Source: Hellea balneolensis DSM 19091
Lineage (GTDB): Bacteria; Pseudomonadota; Alphaproteobacteria; Caulobacterales; Maricaulaceae
DNA: 64,000 nt
NCBI RefSeq assembly: GCF_000428525.1
Contig: NZ_AUAC01000002.1
Coordinates: forward strand, 682,001-746,000
Direction of reading: 5' to 3'
Part shown: positions 35,301 to 45,905 of the stretch, in pieces
How positions within the stretch are numbered: the first letter of the stretch is position 1
Layout of the letters: each line of letters opens with the position of its first letter
Notes under the pieces: generated by a model
Seen by the model: only the letters and a program-made list of their open reading frames with translations
Databases searched by the model: none
Told to the model about the DNA's origin: nothing
Made by a program: the position numbers and the translations under genes

Positions 35301-38300
35301 TGTTGTGGTCCAAGAAGCCTCGACTGAGCTCGTAACAATCCCCGCGACTTTTGAAACGGTTACTGAGACTGTTGTTGTTCAAGAAGCTTCAACTGAGCTT
35401 GTCACTATTCCGGCAACTTACGAGACTGTTTCTGAAACAGTTGTCGCCAGAGAAGCGACGACAGAGCTTGTGACTATTCCTGCTACATTTAAAACTGTCA
35501 CTGACACTGTCGTAGTTCAGCCGCAAACAGTGGAATATGTATCTATCCCTGCCGAATATGAAACTTATCAAGAGACAATTGTTGTCCAAGAAGCGTCAAC
35601 TGAGCTCGTAACAATTCCTGCAACATTTAAAAATGTTACAGAGACTGTCGTTGTTCAAGAAGCCTCAACTGAGCTTGTGACTATTCCGGCCACTTTTGAG
35701 ACTGTCACTGAAACAATCGTTGTTCAGCCTGAAACAGTCGAATATGTTGCTGTTCCGGCGAAATTCCGCACAGAGCAACAAACATACGTTCAGCAAGAAG
35801 CAGCTAATCAGCTAAGAATCATCCCTGCAACTTATGAAACAGTTACAGAGACAATTGTTGTTCAAGAAGCCACCACACGTCTTGAAGTCGTTCCTGCGAC
35901 TTATAAAACAGTGACTGAAACAGTTGTTGTTCAACCAGCACGTGTTGATATTGACGTTATTCCGGCGAAATATGAAACACGCTCCGAGCGCGTTCTCATT
36001 GAACCTGCTCGTGAAGAGTGGAAGCCAGGTAGCCAAGCTATCAATGCAGGTCAACTTGGTGCGGGTGGTCGTATTAATACGAACACACAAGGCCAGTTTA
36101 CTGTCTTTAACGGCGTCTCTGAGCAAGTTGTTCAATCCACACAAACAATCGTGTCACAGACAGGTGAAATTCTCTGTCGTGTCTTGATCCCTGCGAAATA
36201 CAAAACAATCACTAAGCAGGTTGTTGTGTCTCCGGCCCGTACAGTCGAACGTACTATTCCGGCTGTAACGAAGCAGATCACGAAGCGTGTTGTTGACCGT
36301 GAAGCGACGACTCGTGAAATCCCTGTTCCTGCACAGACACAAACAGTAACGCGCCGCATCGTTAAGACACCGGCCCGTGTTGTTGATGGCGGATCTACAG
36401 GTTCATTTGGCGGCGGAAGTTATTCCGGTTTTGTCGATAGCAATAGCGATGGCCGTGATGACCGTGACGGTCTCTCACGTACAGCAGCTGCAGCTGCGGA
36501 TCGTGCCGGCGGTGGACGCCGCGGCGGTGGTTCAGGCCTTAATGCTAACGCTCAAGGCGGAAACTTCAGCCAGAGAATGGGCACAGTTTCAACACGTGTT
36601 GTTGCTGAAGAAGCTAAAGTTGTTGAACGCCGTATTCCAGCTGTCACGAAAACAGTGTCGCGCCGTGTTGTGAAAACTCCAGCCCGCACACAAGAGCGTG
36701 TCATCCCAGCGAAAACATCAACTGTAACGCGCCGCGTTGTTGACCGTCCTGCATCTACGCAAGAACGTGTCATCCCGGCTGTCACAAAAGTCGAAACACG
36801 TCGCCGCGTCAAAAATCCGGCCCGCACAGCTGAGAAGGTCATTCCGGCCATCACGAAAACTGTATCTCGCCGTGTTGTTGACCGTCCTGCGTCAACACAA
36901 GAGCGCGTCATTCCTGCTGTCACTAAGACACAGACGCGCCGCGTTGTGAAAACTCCGGCTTCAACACAAGAGCGTGTTATTCCAGCTCGTACACAACAGG
37001 TTACACGCCGCGTTGTGAAAACTCCGGCATCAACGCAAGAGCGCGTTATTCCGGCTATCACCAAGATGGAAACACGTCGCCGCATTAAGACACCTGCGTC
37101 TACAGCTGAGAGAGTTATCCCCGCTGTAACTAAGACTGTGTCTCGCCGTGTCGTTAAGACACCGGCTCGCACACAGGAACGTGTCATTCCGGCTGTCACA
37201 AAAACACGCACTCGCCGTGTTGTTAAGACACCTGCTGCGACTCAAGAGCGGACAATTCCAGCTGTAACGAAGCAAGTTACTCGCCGTGTTGTTGACCGCC
37301 CTGCGTCTACGCAAGAGCGTGTTATTCCAGCTGTCACTAAGATGGAAACACGTCGTGTTATCAAGACACCGGCTGCGACTGTTGAACGTGCTGTTCCAGC
37401 AGTGACAAAAACTGTGTCTCGCCGCGTTGTCAAAACACCGGCGGCTACGCAGGAACGTGTTGTTCCGGCTATCACGAAGATGGAAACACGCCGTGTCATT
37501 AAGACACCCGCGTCAACTGTCGAACGTGTTGTTCCCGCTGTAACGAAGCAAGTGTCACGCCGTGTTGTGAAAACTCCGGCTCGTGTCACTGAGCGTTCTA
37601 TCCCAGCTGTCACAAAGCAGGAAACTCGCCGCGTCATCAAGACACCAGCAAGCACAATCGAACGTGCTACGCCGGCTGTTACGAAGACTGTGTCTCGCCG
37701 CGTCGTTAAGACACCGGCCCGCACACAAGAGCGTGTTGTTCCGGCTATCACGAAGATGGAAACTCGCCGCGTCGTTAAGACACCGGCTGCGACATCTGAG
37801 CGCGTTATCCCGGCAGTTACAAAGCAGGTCACACGCCGTGTTGTTAAAACACCGGCCCGCACACAAGAGCGCGTTATTCCGGCTGTCACGAAGATGGAAA
37901 CACGCCGTGTCATTAAGACACCCGCGTCAACTGTCGAACGTGTTATCCCGGCTGTAACAAAAACATTGTCTCGCCGTGTTGTGAAGACACCTGCTGCGAC
38001 ACAAGAACGTGTCATTCCGGCTATCACGAAGATGGAAACACGCCGTGTTGTTAAAACACCCGCGTCAACTATCGAACGTGCTACTCCGGCTGTGACAAAG
38101 ACTGTGTCCCGCCGCGTCGTCAAAACACCTGCTCAAACACAAGAGCGCGTTATTCCGGCTGTTACTAAGATGGAAACACGCCGCGTTGTGAAGACACCTG
38201 CGTCTACTGTCGAGCGGACTGTCCCAGCGATAACGAAGCAAGTGTCCCGCCGTGTTGTGAAGACGCCAGCGTCAACACAAGAACGTGTCATTCCGGCTAT

Positions 38301-40257
38301 CACTAAAATGGAAGCACGTCGTATCGTTAAAACTCCGGCACAAACAGTCGAGAAGGTCATACCGGCCGTCACGAAGACTCTTACGCGCCGTGTTGTTAAG
38401 ACACCGGCTCAAACACAAGAGCGTGTTGTACCGGCTATCACGAAGCAAGAAACACGTCGCCGCATCAAAACTCCGGCTCGCACTGTCGAGCGGACAATTC
38501 CTGCGGTCACAAAGACTGTGTCTCGTCGCGTCGTTAAAACTCCGGCTTCAACACAAGAACGCACTATTCCGGCTCGTACGGAACAAGTGACACGCCGTGT
38601 CGTTAAGACACCGGCCCGTTCAGTTGAGCGTGCTGTTCCGGCTATCACAAAGCAGGAAACACGCCGTGTTGTGAAGACGCCAGCGTCAACACAAGAGCGC
38701 GTCATCCCTGCCGTTACTAAGATGGAAACACGCCGTGTCATTAAGACACCGGCTGCGACTATCGAACGTGCGGTACCGGCTGTCACGAAAACGGTCTCTC
38801 GCCGCGTCGTTAAGACACCGGCTCGTACACAAGAGCGGGTTATCCCGGCCGTGTCCAAGCAGGTTCAGCGCCGCGTCATGCGTACACCAGCGTCAACTAC
38901 TGAGCGCGTTATCCCGGCTGTTGTTAAGCCTGTAACTCGTCAGGTCGTTAAGACACCGGCCCGTACACAAGAGCGCGTTATTCCGGCTGTCACGAAAACA
39001 GAAACACGCCGCGTCGTTAAAACACCAGCGTCAACTGTTGAACGTGCCATCCCGGCAATCACGAAGACTGTTTCACGCCGCGTCGTTAAAACACCAGCCC
39101 GGACACAAGAGCGGGTCATCCCGGCTGTGTCTAAGCAGGTGACACGCCGTGTCATGCGCACACCAGCCTCGACACAAGAGCGGGTTATCCCGGCTGTGAC
39201 GAAAACGGAAACACGTCGCCGCATCAAAACTCCGGCTGCAACGCAAGAGCGTCGTATCCCGGCTGTGACGAAGCAAGTGACACGCCGCGTCGTTAAGACA
39301 CCAGCCACAACGCAAGAGCGCGTTATCCCGGCTGTGACGAAAACGATTACACGCCGCGTGCCAAATGCAGCACCTCGTGTAGAGCGCCGCGTAATCCCGG
39401 CCCGTTATGACACTATCACTGTTCAAAGAGTGGCTGAACCAGCCCGGACAGAGACACGCGTCATTCCGGCTCAGTACGGCACAATCGAACGTCGCACACA
39501 GACCTCTCCTGAGCGTGCTGAGTGGCGTCAGGTTCTCTGCGAAGCGAACGCGAACAGCACTGTTATCTCCGCTATCCAGCGGGCTCTGAAAACTCAGGGT
39601 TACTATACAGGTGCCATAGACGGACGCTTAGGCCGTGCTACTTACGCAGCGGTTGAGCAATTCCAGACACAAAAAGGTCTTTCAACAGGCGGCCTAACGC
39701 TAACAACAGTTGAAGCCCTTGGTGTAAACTGGCGCTCAATGGTCTCTGGTACATCAGGCGTGACTACTGGCGGCTTTACGTCTGGCGGAACTGTTTCCGG
39801 TGGATCGACCGGCTTCACAACCGGTACGTCTGTTAGCGGTTCAACTGGCTTCTCATCAGGCGCGATAAGCGGCGGTGCGGCTAGTGGTTACACAGTCGGA
39901 GCAGACGGTTCTGTCCGCGATGCGTCCGGTGCTATGATTGGCCGTGTTGATGCCTCAGGCAATGTTGTGAACTCAGCAGGCCAGATCATCATGCGCGGCG
40001 TATCAGGCTCATCTGTGGGCGGCGCGGTAAGCGGTGCAGCAGGTTCAATGTCCGGTGGTTCAGTCGGTTCTGCTATCAGCGGCGCTGCAGGCTCAATGTC
40101 TGGCGGTTCTGTAGGCGGAGCTTCCGCAGGCGGCTTTACAGTTCGCGCTGACGGTTCAGTGACTAACGCCTCAGGTGTTGTAATTGGACGCGTCGATGCG
40201 AATGGTAACATCATTGATGCGGCTGGCCGCGTCATTGGCCGCGCAACTCGCGGCTAA
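32344..40257 (+). CDS. giant secreted 23-residue-repeat protein with peptidoglycan-binding domain
   Basis: 2,637 residues from ATG 32344, which starts a clean signal peptide MKRTLLLAASAAVLAAPTIA. An ATG ten codons earlier would add a non-signal leader. Domain order: a pair of about 36-residue glycine-turn motifs (about 103-206), an acidic 23-residue repeat array (about 221-1226, 44 copies), a glycine-rich linker with a calcium-loop-like DSNSDGRDDRDG (about 1366-1377), a basic array of the same period (about 1278-2396), a peptidoglycan-binding domain (about 2404-2465, IQRALKTQGYYTGAIDGRLG) and a Gly/Ser-rich tail ending in two more glycine-turn motifs. Short relatives that I recall from other Proteobacteria have only a few acidic and a few basic copies before the same domain. 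The product is probably periplasmic or envelope-spanning and bound to the wall. The function is unknown. Confidence 0.9.
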   Translation: MKRTLLLAASAAVLAAPTIAQELPPGNPLPGECFARVIVPATYETSTEQVVLRQAGEEIVKIPGRMETVTERVLVQEESYELVIAGSGGGIVPGRGAVTVTVGGTSYNIDSARTVTDSNGRRIGTVDSDGNIVGTNGSVLAANAVNPLTLIGRGSNATSLRVGGTTYRVASDGTVRNASGSAIGSLGANGSIMRSNGSVLVRNAVNSYGASTGTRSGQPSFSTVTETVVVQEASTELVSIPPVYETVTETVVVQPESVEYVTVPAVYENYTDTVVVQEASTELVTIPPVFETVTDTVVVQEASTELVTIPATFETVSETVVVQPAGVEYVSVPATYETVSETVVVQEASTELVTIPATFETVTENVVVQEASTELVTSPPVFETVTDTVVVQEASTELVTIPATFESVSETVVVTPASSTYETVPAVYETVSEPVVVQEASTEMISIPATYETVTETVVVQEASTELVTIPAEFGTVTETVVVQDATTELVTIPATYETVTDVVVVQPASVDYAVVPAEYETYTDTVVVQEASTELVTIPATFETVSETVVVQPQSVEYVVVPPQYETIQEPVVVQEASTELVTIPATYETVTDTVVVQPASVEYVSVPAVYETIQEPVVVQEASTELVTIPATFETVTETVVVQPAGVEYVTVPATYETVQESVVVQEASTEMVSIPATFETVTETVVVQPQSVEYVSVPAVYETIQEPVVVQEASTEMVTIPATFETVTETVVVTPQTVDYVSIPATYETVQEAVVVQEASTELVTIPATFETVTETVVVQPSGVEYVSVPAVYETVTETVVVQEASTELVTIPATFETVTETVVVTPQTVTYQSVPAVYETVSEAVVVQEASTELVTIPATFETVSETVVVTPASVTYETVPAVYETIQEPVVVQEASTELVTIPATFKTVTETVVVQEASTELVTIPATYETVSETYVVQEAASEMVTIPATFETVTETVVVQPQSVDYVSVPAQYETYQEAVVVQEASTELVTIPATFETVTETVVVQEASTELVTIPATYETVSETVVAREATTELVTIPATFKTVTDTVVVQPQTVEYVSIPAEYETYQETIVVQEASTELVTIPATFKNVTETVVVQEASTELVTIPATFETVTETIVVQPETVEYVAVPAKFRTEQQTYVQQEAANQLRIIPATYETVTETIVVQEATTRLEVVPATYKTVTETVVVQPARVDIDVIPAKYETRSERVLIEPAREEWKPGSQAINAGQLGAGGRINTNTQGQFTVFNGVSEQVVQSTQTIVSQTGEILCRVLIPAKYKTITKQVVVSPARTVERTIPAVTKQITKRVVDREATTREIPVPAQTQTVTRRIVKTPARVVDGGSTGSFGGGSYSGFVDSNSDGRDDRDGLSRTAAAAADRAGGGRRGGGSGLNANAQGGNFSQRMGTVSTRVVAEEAKVVERRIPAVTKTVSRRVVKTPARTQERVIPAKTSTVTRRVVDRPASTQERVIPAVTKVETRRRVKNPARTAEKVIPAITKTVSRRVVDRPASTQERVIPAVTKTQTRRVVKTPASTQERVIPARTQQVTRRVVKTPASTQERVIPAITKMETRRRIKTPASTAERVIPAVTKTVSRRVVKTPARTQERVIPAVTKTRTRRVVKTPAATQERTIPAVTKQVTRRVVDRPASTQERVIPAVTKMETRRVIKTPAATVERAVPAVTKTVSRRVVKTPAATQERVVPAITKMETRRVIKTPASTVERVVPAVTKQVSRRVVKTPARVTERSIPAVTKQETRRVIKTPASTIERATPAVTKTVSRRVVKTPARTQERVVPAITKMETRRVVKTPAATSERVIPAVTKQVTRRVVKTPARTQERVIPAVTKMETRRVIKTPASTVERVIPAVTKTLSRRVVKTPAATQERVIPAITKMETRRVVKTPASTIERATPAVTKTVSRRVVKTPAQTQERVIPAVTKMETRRVVKTPASTVERTVPAITKQVSRRVVKTPASTQERVIPAITKMEARRIVKTPAQTVEKVIPAVTKTLTRRVVKTPAQTQERVVPAITKQETRRRIKTPARTVERTIPAVTKTVSRRVVKTPASTQERTIPARTEQVTRRVVKTPARSVERAVPAITKQETRRVVKTPASTQERVIPAVTKMETRRVIKTPAATIERAVPAVTKTVSRRVVKTPARTQERVIPAVSKQVQRRVMRTPASTTERVIPAVVKPVTRQVVKTPARTQERVIPAVTKTETRRVVKTPASTVERAIPAITKTVSRRVVKTPARTQERVIPAVSKQVTRRVMRTPASTQERVIPAVTKTETRRRIKTPAATQERRIPAVTKQVTRRVVKTPATTQERVIPAVTKTITRRVPNAAPRVERRVIPARYDTITVQRVAEPARTETRVIPAQYGTIERRTQTSPERAEWRQVLCEANANSTVISAIQRALKTQGYYTGAIDGRLGRATYAAVEQFQTQKGLSTGGLTLTTVEALGVNWRSMVSGTSGVTTGGFTSGGTVSGGSTGFTTGTSVSGSTGFSSGAISGGAASGYTVGADGSVRDASGAMIGRVDASGNVVNSAGQIIMRGVSGSSVGGAVSGAAGSMSGGSVGSAISGAAGSMSGGSVGGASAGGFTVRADGSVTNASGVVIGRVDANGNIIDAAGRVIGRATRG
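32650..32960 (+). repeat. N-terminal pair of glycine-turn motifs
   Basis: Two copies of a motif of the form aromatic, ..., DG-V, NASG, IG-V, D-NG-IV, NGSV. The second carries YRVASDGTVRNASGSAIGSL. They match the pair at the extreme C-terminus, so the repeat arms are bracketed by the same module. Confidence 0.75.
33004..36021 (+). repeat. acidic 69-bp (23-residue) repeat array, 44 copies
   Basis: Each unit has a half such as PATFETVTETVVV and a half such as QEASTELVTI, with no Lys or Arg and three to four Glu, so each unit carries about -3 to -4. A 46-residue alternation is common, QEASTEL units followed by QPxxVEY units. The array closes with an Arg-rich transition and EEW at 36013-36021. 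Some neighbouring 138-bp blocks are almost identical in DNA (for example around 34,225 and 34,640), pointing to recent unequal recombination. Confidence 0.9.
36175..39530 (+). repeat. basic 69-bp (23-residue) repeat array, about 46 copies
   Basis: Three leading copies (36,175-36,390), a glycine-rich spacer, then about 43 copies. A unit has a half such as PAVTKTVSRRVVK and a half such as TPASTQERVI, about +4 net. Position by position it aligns with the acidic unit (Pro-Ala start, Thr-Val in the middle, Ala-Ser-Thr near the end, Ile last). Units alternate TKTVSRR and TKMETRR, giving a 138-bp higher-order period. The array ends with AEW just before a Cys, as the acidic one ends with EEW. Confidence 0.9.
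39882..40254 (+). repeat. C-terminal pair of glycine-turn motifs
   Basis: Two copies (YTVGADGSVRDASGAMIGRV and FTVRADGSVTNASGVVIGRV, each followed by DA-GN-V), separated by a Gly/Ser-rich stretch with two GAAGSMSGGSVG units. Same module as at 32,650-32,960. Confidence 0.75.
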
Positions 40258-40280
40258 GCCTAAACCTATAAAGTTTGATC

Positions 40281-40310
40281 AGCCCCGCTTTCGTAGCGGG
40301 GCTTTTCTTT
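40281..40310 (+). terminator. Rho-independent terminator of the giant repeat gene
   Basis: A perfect 9-bp stem AGCCCCGCT/AGCGGGGCT with loop TTCGT, followed by TTTCTTT. It begins 23 bases after the stop codon. Confidence 0.93.
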
Positions 40311-40358
40311 TGGGGATAAACCTCAGTCAGTCAGCTTTCCTTATTACGGAAAACCGCG

Positions 40359-40386
40359 TTGACACCGGGCCAAGCGCCTGTATATA
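40359..40386 (+). promoter_or_regulatory. sigma70-type promoter of rplU-rpmA
   Basis: TTGACA at 40359-40364, 16 bases, TATATA at 40381-40386. About 95 bases of leader follow before rplU, containing GGCCG/CGGCC-type pairing (40,399-40,427) that could be an autoregulatory leader. Confidence 0.75.
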
Positions 40387-40485
40387 GAGCCACAAAATGG
40401 CCGTGAGTCTTAAGGACAGTGCGGCCTCGATTATTTTAGGGACGGCGCGACTTCAGTTAAGCCGTTCAATTTAAGGATTAAGATC

Positions 40486-40797
40486 ATGTTTGCAGTCATA
40501 AAGACAGGCGGTAAGCAGTATAAAGTTGCTAAAGACGATATTATTATCGTTGAAAAACTCGACGCTGAAGCCGGAAAAAAAGTCTCATTTGACGACGTTT
40601 TGCTTGCGGGTAAAGACGGCGATATCAAAGTCGGAGAGCCTCTCCTTAAAGGTGCTAAGGTTGAAGCTGAAGTTTTAGAGCAGCGCAAAGCTGCTAAAGT
40701 TCTGGTATTCAAGAAAAAACGTCGCCAGACTTACCGCCGCAAGCGCGGTCATCGTCAAAACGAAACGGTCGTGAAAATCACGTCCATCAAAGCATAA
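40486..40797 (+). CDS. rplU: 50S ribosomal protein L21
   Basis: 103 residues, full length. [20 protein letters not shown] at the start and the basic C-terminal tail [18 protein letters not shown] are diagnostic. L21 binds 23S rRNA in the large subunit. It is followed by rpmA after 22 bases, as in most bacteria, and has its own strong promoter. Confidence 0.98.
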   Translation: MFAVIKTGGKQYKVAKDDIIIVEKLDAEAGKKVSFDDVLLAGKDGDIKVGEPLLKGAKVEAEVLEQRKAAKVLVFKKKRRQTYRRKRGHRQNETVVKITSIKA

Positions 40798-40819
40798 TTG
40801 TAAGGCCCGGGAGACTCTC

Positions 40820-41089
40820 ATGGCACATAAAAAAGCAGGTGGTTCATCCAATAACGGTCGCGATAGTGCGGGCCGTCGTCTTGGCGTGAAAAAATCAGGC
40901 GGCCAAGCTGTCATCCCTGGTAACATCATCATTCGTCAGCGCGGCACCAAATATTATCCCGGCACGAATGTTGGTATGGGTAAAGATCATACGTTATTCG
41001 CTCTTACTGAAGGCCGCGTAGAGTTCACAACAAAACGCAATCAGCGCACCTTCGTCTCTGTAGAGCCGATGGCGAAAGCCGCAGAATAG
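40820..41089 (+). CDS. rpmA: 50S ribosomal protein L27
   Basis: 89 residues. The N-terminus [20 protein letters not shown] lacks the cleavable extension of Firmicutes L27, so the tail that reaches the peptidyl-transferase centre is made directly. A hairpin GCGACCAT/ATGGTCGC overlaps the stop codon, and a second, T-rich terminator follows about 50 bases on. Confidence 0.98.
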   Translation: MAHKKAGGSSNNGRDSAGRRLGVKKSGGQAVIPGNIIIRQRGTKYYPGTNVGMGKDHTLFALTEGRVEFTTKRNQRTFVSVEPMAKAAE

Positions 41090-41140
41090 CGACCATCAAA
41101 TAAATGGTCGCCCCTTAATCAAGGCGACCCGATAAATGCA

Positions 41141-41170
41141 GGGAAATCGGTTCGCCGCTTTCCCTTTTTT
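41141..41170 (+). terminator. Rho-independent terminator of rplU-rpmA
   Basis: Stem GGGAAA/TTTCCC with inner CGG/CCG and a TTCG loop, then six T. A strong signal separating the ribosomal pair from the GNAT-obgE unit. Confidence 0.92.
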
Positions 41171-41214
41171 ATTGGGATAATTACAGCCCTGCCGCCCATT
41201 AGATGGAGGCGAAT

Positions 41215-41796
41215 ATGAGAGATAAAATTGAAACAAAAAGCCTGGTTCTTCGAGAGCTACAATTGGAAGACGCACAAGCCTTTTCAACGCTTGCAGGTGA
41301 TTACGACATTGCCAAAATGACGGGCTCTCTCCCTCACCCTATACCTCTCTATTCAGCTGAGTTTAAAATTATGTCTCTGCGTCGTCAAAAACAGCGCGGC
41401 CTAGCCTATCCTTATGCCATTACAATAGATGGTGGAGAGCTTATAGGCGTGATGGATCTTTTCCGTAGCGCCCCTGATGCAGCGCTTGAATTAGGGTATT
41501 GGATCGGAAAACCTTATTGGGGCCGAGGCTACTCAACAGAGGCAGCCAAGGCTATAATAACGGAAGCGCGGAAAACCCTCGGCGTGAAAGCCCTTATGGC
41601 TGGAGCTTTTGCCGATAACCCAGCCAGTCTGCGTGTTTTAGAGAAACTTGGCTTTAAGCCCACAGGCGAAGAAGAAATGTATTTTTCAATGGGCCGTATG
41701 AAAAAAGCACGAAGTATAAGTTTTCGGCTTGATTTTCAAACCGCAGAACGTGCCCTACCCTTGCAGTCAGACCTAAAACTGGTCATGAGTGCTTAA
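41215..41796 (+). CDS. GNAT-family N-acetyltransferase (RimJ/RimL type)
   Basis: About 193 residues from ATG 41215, which has GGAGG five bases upstream; an ATG at 41203 lies inside that ribosome site. GNAT core: TKSLVLRELQLEDAQAFSTL, acetyl-CoA loop ELGYWIGKPYWGRGYSTEAA and the NPASLRVLEKLGFKPTGEE end. RimJ/L-like enzymes acetylate N-termini of ribosomal proteins or small amines. Its place between rpmA and obgE is common in Alphaproteobacteria; the target is not known. Confidence 0.87.
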   Translation: MRDKIETKSLVLRELQLEDAQAFSTLAGDYDIAKMTGSLPHPIPLYSAEFKIMSLRRQKQRGLAYPYAITIDGGELIGVMDLFRSAPDAALELGYWIGKPYWGRGYSTEAAKAIITEARKTLGVKALMAGAFADNPASLRVLEKLGFKPTGEEEMYFSMGRMKKARSISFRLDFQTAERALPLQSDLKLVMSA

Positions 41797-41803
41797 AATA
41801 TAA

Positions 41804-44000
<2,197 letters not shown>

Positions 44001-44001
<1 letters not shown>

Positions 44002-45290
44002 TGCACACCCAAACACAAACCCCCGAAAATGACCTGACAGCTTATATGGAGCAGCTTGGCCATAATGCCCGCGAAGCCGCCGCAAGTTTGCGTCTCGCCT
44101 CAACAGATCAAAAAACTCAGGCCTTAAAAAATATGGCTGCAGAAATTCGGATGGCGCAATCTGATATTCTGGGTGCAAATACACAAGATATGGAAGCCGC
44201 AGAACGTAAAGGTATATCTGGCTCTTTTCTCGACCGATTAAAGTTAAATGAAAGCCGTATCGAAGCTATGGCCATAGGCCTCGAAGAGATAGCCGCCCTG
44301 CCCGATCCTGTCGGCTCTGTTGATGAAACATGGACACAGCCCAATGGCCTAAAGTTCTCCAAGGTCCGGGTGCCCATTGGCGTTATCGGTATGATATATG
44401 AAAGCAGGCCCAATGTGACCGCTGATGCCGGAGCGCTTTGCGTGAAATCCGGTAATGCCTGTATTCTGCGGGGCGGGTCTGAGAGCGCCCAATCAAGCCG
44501 CGCCATACACCTAGCCCTGATAAAAGGATTGGACGCCGCAGGATTACCTGCAACTGCGATACAGCTTATCGCGACAACGGACCGTGCGGCTGTAGGGCAT
44601 CTTTTGGGCGGCTTAAATGGAAGCGTCGATTTAATTATTCCGCGCGGCGGTAAAAGTCTGATTTCGCGCGTTCAATCAGATGCCCGCATACCTGTTCTCG
44701 CCCATCTCGAAGGATTGTGTCATACCTATATTCATCAGGGTGCTGATTTACAGAAAGCTGAGGCGATCATATTAAACGCAAAACTGCGCAGAACTGGCGT
44801 TTGCGGCTCTACTGAGACGATGCTTTTGGATGGTGCCATAGCTTCAACGGCGCTCCCGAAATTAGCTGGGGCTTTGTTGAAAAAAGGTTGCGAATTACGA
44901 GGCGATAAGGCCAGTCAGTTATTACACCCCGAGATTAAACCTGCTGCAGATAATGACTATTTTACGGAACATCTTGCACCAGTTCTAAATATTCGGATCG
45001 TTAAAAATATAGATATGGCCCTCACCCATATTGCCCATTATGGGAGCGGTCATACAGATAGTATCGTGACAGAAGACAAAGACGCTGCCGCCCGTTTTCT
45101 CAAAGATGTCGATAGCGCAATTTGTATGCATAACACCTCAACTCAATTTGCGGATGGTGGCCAATTTGGATTTGGCGCTGAAATCGGAATCGCGACAGGA
45201 CGGTTACATGCCCGCGGACCTGTCGGGGCGCAGCATTTGACAACCTATAAATATTGCGTCGAAGGTGACGGACAGGTTCGGCCCCTATAA
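44001..45290 (+). CDS. proA: glutamate-5-semialdehyde dehydrogenase (gamma-glutamyl phosphate reductase)
   Basis: 429 residues of the aldehyde-dehydrogenase fold. IGVIGMIYESRPNVTADA, CILRGGSESAQSS and the catalytic-cysteine region RRTGVCGSTETML are intact, and it ends near HARGPVGAQHLTTYKY. It reduces the product of ProB with NADPH for proline synthesis. It overlaps nadD by one base. Confidence 0.97.
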
Positions 45291-45877
45291 TGCTTTATGA
45301 CGGTCTTTCGGTAGGACTTTTTGGCGGGTCTTTTAACCCCGCTCACGCGGGGCATCTACATGTCGCTCAGTGCGGTCTTAGGGAACTCGCTCTTGACAGA
45401 GTCTGGTGGATGGTAAGTCCGCAAAACCCATTAAAGCCAAAACAGCCAAGCTATGACAGCCGCGTCCAAACTGTTGAAGCATTAGGTTTAAATAACCGTA
45501 TGGATATTAGTCATATGGAGAGAGATTTTGGAACTCAATATACCATAGATATGATCCGTATGGCTCAGACGCGCCATCCTCGCACGCGCTTCGTTTTTTT
45601 GATGGGAGCGGATAATTTTTCTCAATTCCCAAAATGGAAAAACTGGCAGGAAATTGCTGCGCGTGTCCCAATAGCAGTGATTGCAAGACCGGGTGATGGT
45701 GTAAAACCGCGCTTATCAAAAACGGCCCGTTTTTTTGCAGATAAGCGCCTTCCCGAAGAACGGTCACATATATTGCAGTATTTACAGCCCCCGCTATGGA
45801 CATTCCTCACGCCGCCGCTAAATAACCTATCTTCTACGGCTATTCGCAAAGACATGGCCTATTCGCGAAAAACGTGA
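45290..45877 (+). CDS. nadD: nicotinate-nucleotide adenylyltransferase
   Basis: 195 residues. The nucleotidyltransferase motif GLFGGSFNPAHAGHLHVA holds the H-x-G-H, and the C-terminal SSTAIRKDM is the ISSTxIR signature. It makes deamido-NAD from nicotinate mononucleotide and ATP. The start overlaps the proA stop, part of a run of coupled genes from obgE onward. Confidence 0.95.
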   Translation: MLYDGLSVGLFGGSFNPAHAGHLHVAQCGLRELALDRVWWMVSPQNPLKPKQPSYDSRVQTVEALGLNNRMDISHMERDFGTQYTIDMIRMAQTRHPRTRFVFLMGADNFSQFPKWKNWQEIAARVPIAVIARPGDGVKPRLSKTARFFADKRLPEERSHILQYLQPPLWTFLTPPLNNLSSTAIRKDMAYSRKT

Positions 45878-45905
45878 TAAAGAGTAATCGTTAGCCCCAT
45901 AGGAG

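Noticed and set aside
36552-39308. Long open frames on the minus strand across the basic array (219, 293, 149 residues and others)
   Set aside because: They are the antisense of the 69-bp repeats, which happen to lack stops in that frame. Their products are the same RRV/TAGxTRS pattern throughout and have no start signals.
33004-39530. CRISPR array, because of many regularly spaced similar units
   Set aside because: The units are contiguous, vary at synonymous sites and keep one coding frame; there are no unique spacers and no cas genes.
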